Source: Entomomonas sp945283395 (GTDB taxonomy: Bacteria > Pseudomonadota > Gammaproteobacteria > Pseudomonadales > Pseudomonadaceae). Taken from it: a stretch of DNA of 11,684 bases. Within the stretch, counting starts at the first letter, position 1. Each line of letters begins with the position of its first letter. The position numbers and the translations under genes were made by a program. The notes under the pieces were generated by a model, which was not told the origin of the DNA, ran no database searches, and saw nothing but the letters and a program-made list of their open reading frames with translations. The DNA lies in the NCBI GenBank assembly GCA_946480835.1, contig CAMLLC010000029.1, forward strand, positions 1 through 11,684, written 5' to 3'. This document shows, one piece after another, positions 7,059 to 11,684 of this stretch.

Positions 7059-8071
7059 ATGGCGACCATTAGAAAGCGTGGCAATAAGTGGCAAGTTCAG
7101 ATAAAAAAATAATAAATGGTAAAGAGATTAGGGAATCTAACACTTTTTTAACCAAAGGTGAAGCTCAATCATGGTTAGTTATACGGTAAGCTGAACTAAT
7201 GGAGAGTGACAGGAAAGGCTTAATTATTGGCAATAAGTATACTCTTTATGATGCGCTAATTAAGTACCTTAATGAAGTAACGCCCAGTAAGCGAGGAGCT
7301 AAACGTGAAAGCGTTTTTATTAAAAAGTTTATTAATGATATAGCTTTTATTGGAGAACCTATAGCCAGTATTAAAGCCTCTCACTTTTCACTATTTAGAG
7401 ATGAACGCCTAAAGCTGGTATCTGCTTCAACAGTAAGACGAGAATTAACCGTATTATCTTCAATATACAGCAAGGTTATTAAAGAGTGGGGCTGGTGTTC
7501 TGTTAATCCAATAACTAATATTGATAAACCTAGATTGCCTAAACACAGAAACCTCTTAATATCTAAAGATGAAATAGAAGCAATATTAAATATTTTAGGC
7601 TATAAAGAGGGTGACGCGCCGACAACCAAAAAGCAAGAAATAGCTTATTTGTTCTTATTAGCCATTGAGTCCGCTATGAGGCAAGGTGAGTTATTAAGTC
7701 TTATTTATGATAGCGTTTTTTTAGATCGTCGCTTTGTGCATCTTGATAAAACTAAAAACGGTGATACTAGGGATGTACCATTGACTAATAGAGCAGTTTA
7801 TTTATTTGAGCAAATTTTAAAAAATGATAATGAAGATAAGCGACTATTCACTATTAGCTCAGCCAGTGCAGATGCTTTATTTAGAAAGTACCGTAATAAA
7901 TTAGAGATTAATGATCTACATTTTCATGATACACGCCACGAGGCTATAACGCGCTTATCCAAGAAGCTAGGTGTATTAGAGTTAGCTAGAATGGTAGGCC
8001 ATAGGAATATTAGCCAGCTTATGACCTATTATAGTGAAACGGCGGAAAGTATAGCTAGTAAGCTTGGCTGA
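7059..8071 (+). pseudogene. Tyrosine recombinase/integrase, frameshifted and with a nonsense codon
   Basis: The original gene starts at ATG 7059 (AAGG 5 nt upstream) with the typical phage-integrase N-terminus MATIRKRGNKWQVQIKK. The frame then fails at a 7-A run (7103-7109); one more A restores a frame reading GKEIRESNTFLTKGEAQSWL. A TAA at 7187-7189 breaks that frame again. From ATG 7199 the remaining 290 residues are open and keep the full catalytic set: R161, K186, H243-x-x-R246, H268 and a tyrosine at 277 or 278 (numbered from 7199). ATG 7199 has no ribosome binding site and would lack the arm-binding domain. Probably inactive. The gene starts 130 bp after tRNA-Leu and points away from it. 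Confidence 0.85.
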
Positions 8072-8151
8072 CAGATTCTATCTACAAATTATTCCTAAAA
8101 GTATTCCAATTTTACGCTTTGTGTAAAAGTGTGATTTTCCGTTTTTTCGAC

Positions 8152-8174
8152 CTGATTTGAGGCTTTAAAATCAG
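8152..8174. terminator. Hairpin between the integrase and the convergent small genes
   Basis: CTGATTT (8152-8158) and AAATCAG (8168-8174) form a perfect 7-bp stem with a 9-nt loop, about 80 bp past the integrase stop. No strong T-run follows. A weaker TTTTAC/GTAAAA pair lies at 8110-8128. Confidence 0.35.
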
Positions 8175-8186
8175 TAGGTTAATAAT

Positions 8187-8221
8187 ATTCTAGGTAGAAT
8201 GAATAAAAATCTACCTAGAAT
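8187..8221. terminator. Bidirectional hairpin at the convergent gene ends
   Basis: ATTCTAGGTAGA (8187-8198) and TCTACCTAGAAT (8210-8221) make a perfect 12-bp stem around an 11-nt loop. The right arm overlaps the last codons of the leftward gene that ends at 8215. It sits between the rightward integrase and the leftward small genes, a typical place for a shared terminator, but flanking T-runs are short. Confidence 0.5.
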
Positions 8222-8484
8222 TTAGGCGGTGTTAATAGGGCATAGTGAGTATATTTTGATCTAGGAAAAACCACTTTTTGTACATGTGACATGATTAATA
8301 AGTTATCATTAGCAAGTATTTTGCATAAGAAAAATCCGTGTTCATTGCCAGTTGTAACTAATATTTTACATTCATCGTCATAATTACGCTGACCCTCATC
8401 ATTAAAAAAAGATGGCAACTTCTCTATAGGCTTCCAATCAATAGCTGGTTTACACTTACATTGGCATGGTTTAAGGTTTGTCAT
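8215..8484 (-). CDS. Small phage-type protein, DUF551-like
   Basis: An 89-residue protein. The start ATG at 8484 has GGAG 7 nt upstream; an upstream in-frame ATG at 8553 lies inside the preceding gene and is rejected. After a Cys-rich N-terminus (CQCKC) comes DWKPIEKLP, then CKILVTTGNEHGFFLCKI, and near the end YTHYALLTPP. This order (W.P...LP, a central beta pair, then a THWxPLPxPP-like end) resembles DUF551 proteins common in prophages, whose function is unknown. The match is by eye. The reading frame overlaps the upstream 59-residue gene by 14 bp, so the two are translationally coupled. Confidence 0.65.
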   Translation of the reverse strand: MTNLKPCQCKCKPAIDWKPIEKLPSFFNDEGQRNYDDECKILVTTGNEHGFFLCKILANDNLLIMSHVQKVVFPRSKYTHYALLTPPKF

Positions 8485-8650
8485 TGGCTTGCTCCTTTTT
8501 TGGTATTTCAGCCCAGCACACTGTATTACCACAGAAACTTTTAAAGTATACATTTACGCCTACTGGTACATTTTGTAAGTCATGTCTCCACTGTATTAAA
8601 TTATCTTGTTCTTCTGTTAAATGTACTACGTTTCCGTTCTTTGTAATCAT
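8471..8650 (-). CDS. 59-residue hypothetical protein of the island
   Basis: A short gene that a usual length cut-off would miss. The ATG at 8650 has AAAGGAG 6 nt upstream, a near-ideal ribosome binding site. The frame runs to a TAA at 8471-8473, overlapping the start of the next gene (8484) by 14 bp. The product starts MITKNGNVVHLTEEQ and contains VPVGVNVYFKSFCGNTVCWA. It is soluble-looking, with two cysteines about five residues apart and no signal peptide. I do not recognise a family. Strong signals and tight coupling to the DUF551-like gene suggest a small operon of phage or plasmid origin. A longer open frame on the plus strand (8478-8687) is a shadow of it. Confidence 0.7.
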   Translation of the reverse strand: MITKNGNVVHLTEEQDNLIQWRHDLQNVPVGVNVYFKSFCGNTVCWAEIPKKEQANDKP

Positions 8651-8777
8651 AATCTACTCCTTTGGCGGTTGTGGTACATTGGCATAATTTAGAAAAAGAC
8701 AAATGCTAGAATCGCTTTATGAGGATTTATATTTAGCTATTCGAAAGGCGGGTTTATTAAGAACCATCTCTGCTATG

Positions 8778-8945
8778 TATTATCCTAAATTATCATTTAG
8801 AAATCATGCACGTACTAAAGGATTGATGACTTATATTGATGAACAACAAAAAATAACAAATAAAAAATTAAACCATGAAGAATTAGCTATCCAATTTTTT
8901 GGCTCAAGAGAAAAATGGATAACATCTTTTAATGATTTATTAGTA
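8778..8945 (+). repeat. Repeat module, copy 1 (diverged)
   Basis: A 56-codon core aligning without gaps to copies 2 and 3; by eye about 26 of 56 residues match copy 2. Shared positions include YPK, R-x-HA, GL, I-x-EQ, a lone H, LA, FG and WI. Homology extends about 20 residues upstream of the core. Confidence 0.75.
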
Positions 8946-9682
8946 TCGAATTACTATCCTAATAGTATGGTGCACAATTTATGTAGTAATGAAAAAGGTA
9001 AAATAGGAATACCTGTGTTATTTATCAACCTCAATGATAATATGATGCAAGTGCGGGACGTTTTTGATGAAAACTTTCTTGTGGAAGGTGTTAAATGCCA
9101 GCGTAGAGTTACTGACACAATTATATTGGATTATAGAGATAAACTTTATGCCAGAATGACTAAGTTCTTTAAATTTGAACTTGATTCTACCCTTCCCAAA
9201 GATTGGACAAAAAAACAAGAATTGCAATTTTATACTGATTATACAAATGCACGAGTTGAAACTATAGAGCACCTTTATAGGTTTAATAGAGCAAGTGAAA
9301 GAACTATTTTCTCTGCAAATCTCGTAAAGGGCAGAGTTGGAAATATTGAAAAACAATTAGATTATTGTGCCAAGCTAGTTGAAAAGCCTATTTATACACT
9401 TGATACTTCAGATTGGGGGCCAACATATTTCCGTCATGGTATAGCTATTGATGTTATGAATCTAAGTAATATGACAGATGATTTATATGAACTTGATGGT
9501 AAATTACATCAATGTATCAGTTATATTTATGGGGAAAAATATAATTTATCTTATTTTGGGTATCCTAACTATCATGAAATGGGTTCTTTAACTTATAGTA
9601 AAAAGCAACAAATAGAAAAGTTATATATGAAATTTATTTAGAAATCAGAAGGCAAAGGATATTGCGTAGACTTCCAGCTGCC

Positions 9683-9850
9683 TTTTATCCTAAATCATTA
9701 GTAAGGGCTCATGCTGATCAAGTAGGTTTAACTCAATTTATTAATGAGCAAGAGAAATTAGCAGGTAAAAAACTACCCCATGATAAGTTAGCTGTTAAAT
9801 ATTTTGGTTCTTATGATAAATGGATTAAATCGTTAAATGGTTATATTAAT
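9683..9850 (+). repeat. Repeat module, copy 2
   Basis: 56 codons beginning FYPKSLVRAHADQ. Against copy 3 about 41 of 56 residues agree with no gap, and the DNA is also clearly similar, so the two arose by a fairly recent duplication. Here the module is out of frame with the gene that precedes it. Confidence 0.85.
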
Positions 9851-9879
9851 AAACAATTATAGGAAGGTGGAATTATACA

Positions 9880-10798
9880 ATTAAGTACTATTTAATCATC
9901 TTTATCTCTTTTGTAAGCTATCTACCTAATTTAGCCTATAGTGATACCACAGAAAGTAAAGTCAATAACACAGAATCTACAGTACCAAATTATTGGACTA
10001 AAGATAAAATAGAGAGATATGTTCTGATCGATGAGGTAGCTGTTGCGAAGTTAAATGAAAAAAATAATTGCTAAATATTATAATAAAGACAAAGGAAAGT
10101 TTTACCCTCAGGTAACTGAAGAGCAAAAATATTATGTTTATACTGCTTATAAAGAAAATACATCCCATCTATATAATGAACAGCTTTTACGTTTTGATCG
10201 TATGGAAAAACAGCCCTTTTTACCACTAGAAGCAAGAAAAGCCAAAGAGTTAGAGATTCAAAAATTATTGGATCAATGTATTACTATTATAGGGCCTGAG
10301 AAAAATGATAGTAAAAAACTATATTTACAACAGGGTGATCCTTATAGAACGGTGATCATAGAACCTTATATACCTAAATATACTGATACTGATGATTGGG
10401 AAGAAATATCGAAAAACATTCAAGGTAATTATCTCGAGGTTAGAGGTTATAAATGTACTAACTATCTTCATGGACAATACTATTCTCTTGAGGATTTTGA
10501 CTATCAAGCTTGTGCTGATAAGAAAAAAGTTCAAATGGAAGAGATATATACAAAGGCTTATTTACTAATCAAGCAGGCTGGACTACTGCCCTTTATAGAG
10601 TCAGCTTTTTATCCTAAATCTTTGGTAAGAGCTCATGCGGATCAAACAGGATTAACCCAATTTATTAATGAGCAGGATAAGCAAGCAAGTAAAACATTAA
10701 AGCATAATGAGTTAGCCGTTAAATATTTTGGCACTAGAGAAAATTGGATACATTCATTAAATACATTTATTAATCAAAAAATAAAGGAGAATAAATAA
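9880..10798 (+). pseudogene. Repeat-module protein B, secreted paralogue of A, start codon lost and frameshifted
   Basis: The intact part, ATG 10055 to 10798 (247 residues), has a central region (about 1-160) and a C-terminal module (about 163-240). Upstream, in another frame, lies a signal peptide: from 9880 the DNA reads (M)KYYLIIFISFVSYLPNLAYS and continues to NEK at about 10062. The expected start codon is ATT, 9 nt after an AGGAAGGTGG ribosome binding site, so an ATG has probably mutated. Removing one A from the 7-A run at 10058-10064 joins both frames. The joined region VLIDEVAVAKLNEK-IIAKYY then aligns with protein A around its residues 140-155. Restored length is about 305 residues. 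ATG 10055 has no good ribosome binding site. Function unknown; the ancestor was probably exported. Confidence 0.6.
10607..10774 (+). repeat. Repeat module, copy 3
   Basis: Codons 185-240 of the open frame starting at 10055, beginning FYPKSLVRAHADQ. It pairs with 9683-9850 without any gap and forms the C-terminus of protein B, followed by a short lysine-rich tail. Confidence 0.85.
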
Positions 10799-10886
10799 TG
10801 GATATCAGTAAGCTATCTGCTTTAAAAAAATATTTATTTTATTATCTTTTCTAGGTTCCTGTACTACATTTGGAATAACGCTATGA
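10798..10886 (+). pseudogene. Mini-lipoprotein remnant, frameshifted
   Basis: ATG 10798 overlaps the stop codon of the preceding gene (TAATG) and has AAGGAG shortly upstream. As written the frame gives only 18 residues. One extra A in the 7-A run at 10824-10830 would give MDISKLSALKK, a hydrophobic core IFILLSFLGSC with a lipobox-like LGSC, and eight further residues (29 in all). The restored stop TGA (10884-10886) overlaps the next start as ATGA. These overlaps suggest a real, very short lipoprotein gene within an operon; a truncated longer lipoprotein is the alternative. Confidence 0.45.
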
Positions 10887-11521
10887 ACAAAAATGCCTCC
10901 GCTTTGAATTAATTTGCTGTTTTTTACTATTAACTAATCTAACTTTTGCTAATACAGTTTATATAATTGGTAATGATATAAAAGTATCTGCAATGAGTGA
11001 TAATGGTCAAGTTGTGGCTGGTGTAGGAGTATACAATAATGACTGGGAAGTTTATCGTTAGACAAAATCAGCGGGAATTGAATGATTAACGACGCCTGAA
11101 CAACGCATAGTTATGTTAAATAGTATTAATCAAGACGGTTCTTTAATTGTAGGAGTATCTGACAATGAAAAGACTATTCCTTTTATATGGTCTAATAAGC
11201 AAGGAGTTTTATCAATACCTGCATTAAATAACCGCTGTCTACCTTTGGATATTGATAATACTGGGTCAGTAATAGTGGGTGCAACAAAGTTTAAGCGACC
11301 ATTTTATTGGAGTAAACTTCAAGGTTTAAAAATAATCTCTGATAAAAAAGGATATTTACAAAAAGTGTCGAACGATGGTTTAACTGCTATAACAATATAG
11401 GCCCCCTGATGATTGGACCTTTATACCCTTAGCTATTTCACATGATGGTAAAACAATAGCAGGTGAATACACTCATCTTTCTGAAGATAAAACCCAAGGT
11501 TGGATTCTTAAGATTGATTAA
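10883..11521 (+). pseudogene. Exported HAF-type beta-repeat protein, multiply broken
   Basis: Restored, this is a protein of about 212 residues. From ATG 10883, one A added to the 5-A run at 10889-10893 gives a signal peptide with core LICCFLLLTNLTFA. About four repeats of 40-45 residues follow, each with S-x-(D/N)-G-x-x-(I/V)-x-G and then a Trp before a G-rich turn, as in the HAF/extracellular beta-propeller repeats. Lesions are TAG at 11059-11061, TGA at 11083-11085, and a +1 shift near 11398. Past that shift the frame continues from 11402 (PPDDWTFIPLAISHDG...) to TAA 11519-11521. The TAG stands exactly where two other repeats have Trp (PFIWSNKQG, PFYWSKLQG). Only 11113-11400 remains open. 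Clearly non-functional. Confidence 0.75.
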
Positions 11522-11591
11522 AAATATTGATCATAAAAAATGATATATAAGTAGAAAAGTATGATGTTTCGATTAACTATGCAAATTACAG

Positions 11592-11619
11592 CCAACTTAA
11601 AATTGTAATATCAAGTTGG
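11592..11619. terminator. Hairpin after the HAF-type pseudogene
   Basis: CCAACTT (11592-11598) and AAGTTGG (11613-11619) form a perfect 7-bp stem with a 14-nt loop. It lies 70 bp past the pseudogene stop and just before the IS end. The T-run is poor. Confidence 0.3.
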
Positions 11620-11632
11620 AATTACTTTACTG

Positions 11633-11684
11633 TGTGTGATTCATAGACATCATTTCACTCTATAATGATTTTATGAGCAAAGAA
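11633..11684 (+). mobile_element. 5' end of an insertion sequence (partial), reading out of the window
   Basis: The 52-bp reverse complement of bases 2-53. It holds TATAAT at 11661-11666, a small dyad ATCATT/AATGAT (11649-11654 and 11664-11669) around that box, and ATG 11673 opening MSKE up to the last base. The two IS copies thus point outward in opposite directions. The segment is probably the start of a transposase gene with its own promoter; the family is not recognisable from 52 bp. Confidence 0.7.

Larger units (their letters stand above)
8703..9862 (+). pseudogene. Repeat-module protein A, unknown family, split by a frameshift
   Basis: Two open frames, 8703-9641 (312 residues) and the frame ending at 9862, look like one former gene of about 386 codons. 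The first carries a repeat module at residues 5-80 and a central region at about 138-306. It then stops at TAG 9639-9641 just inside a second module. Adding one base near 9630-9632 continues the protein as MKIYLEIRRQR... into the module at 9683-9850, which aligns without gaps to the other copies. The start at 8703 has no ribosome binding site and begins exactly at a module border with no signal peptide. The 5' end may therefore be lost as well. The central region resembles the partner gene starting at 9880. Function unknown. Confidence 0.6.
6929..11632. mobile_element. Degraded integrative element or genomic island at tRNA-Leu
   Basis: From the tRNA-Leu 3' end to the right IS, no housekeeping gene is present. 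The stretch holds an integrase pseudogene, two small phage-type genes on the minus strand, two broken paralogous genes, a mini-lipoprotein remnant and a broken repeat-protein gene. A tyrosine integrase starting 130 bp past a tRNA gene is the classic layout of an integrative element. The rimP-nusA genes expected here in Pseudomonas are displaced. No second copy of the tRNA 3' end is in the window, so the far attachment site lies outside or is lost. Confidence 0.65.

Noticed and set aside
8478..8687. Plus-strand open frame of 69 codons
   Set aside because: It is opposite two minus-strand genes with strong ribosome binding sites, and its Cys/Ser/Phe-rich product looks like a shadow.
11059..11085. 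Stop-codon reassignment to explain the internal stops in the HAF-type gene
   Set aside because: TAG and TGA interrupt only this already frameshifted gene, and intact genes in the window end at ordinary stop codons. Decay is the simpler account.
7100..11402. Programmed ribosomal frameshifting as explanation of the broken genes
   Set aside because: The shifts are in different directions, several genes also carry stops or a lost start codon, and no downstream stimulatory structure was seen.
6900..11632. Second copy of the tRNA-Leu 3' end as attR
   Set aside because: I scanned for the TTCGAGTCCCAT segment on both strands of the island and found no repeat.
1..11684. CRISPR array
   Set aside because: No set of short regularly spaced direct repeats was found; the only repeats are the protein modules and the IS ends.

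Overview
The core genes point to a gammaproteobacterium of the Pseudomonas lineage. Fpr is a 258-residue subclass-IIA ferredoxin-NADP reductase ending in FVEK, as in Pseudomonas and Azotobacter. The orders zapA < > ygfB-pepP-ubiH and tpiA-secG-tRNA-Leu(GAG) are the Pseudomonas ones. The DNA is strongly AT-rich, which is unusual for that group and suggests a host-associated, genome-reducing member such as the insect-gut genus Entomomonas. That placement is inference from gene content and composition.

Left half (about 150-6930): intact housekeeping DNA. zapA runs leftward from a shared promoter region. ygfB-pepP-ubiH form a tight rightward cluster: a UPF0149 protein, aminopeptidase P and a ubiquinone-ring hydroxylase. 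A 186-residue exported protein of unknown function follows and ends at a perfect terminator. After a 312-bp spacer carrying two dyads comes fpr. Then tpiA and secG overlap by one base and lead into tRNA-Leu(GAG).

Right half (about 6930-11632): a decayed genomic island next to the tRNA-Leu gene. It holds a tyrosine integrase with a frameshift and a nonsense codon, and two small overlapping leftward phage-type genes, one of them a 59-residue gene. Next come two frameshifted, paralogous genes of a family I do not recognise, built around a repeated module of about 75 residues. A frameshifted mini-lipoprotein reading frame and a HAF/beta-propeller-type repeat gene broken by two stops and two frameshifts close the island. 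Several of these lesions are single-base differences in short A-tracts, and all lie in this half, so decay explains them better than uniform sequencing error.

Both window ends carry the same 52 bp in inverted orientation. This is the 5' end of an insertion sequence, including the first codons (MSKE) of its presumed transposase. The window is therefore bounded by two inverted IS copies, and may be a contig that stops at a repeated IS. The most interesting content is the repeat-module family in the island. It was probably exported, and an eroded toxin-immunity or other surface/periplasmic gene array is one possible reading.
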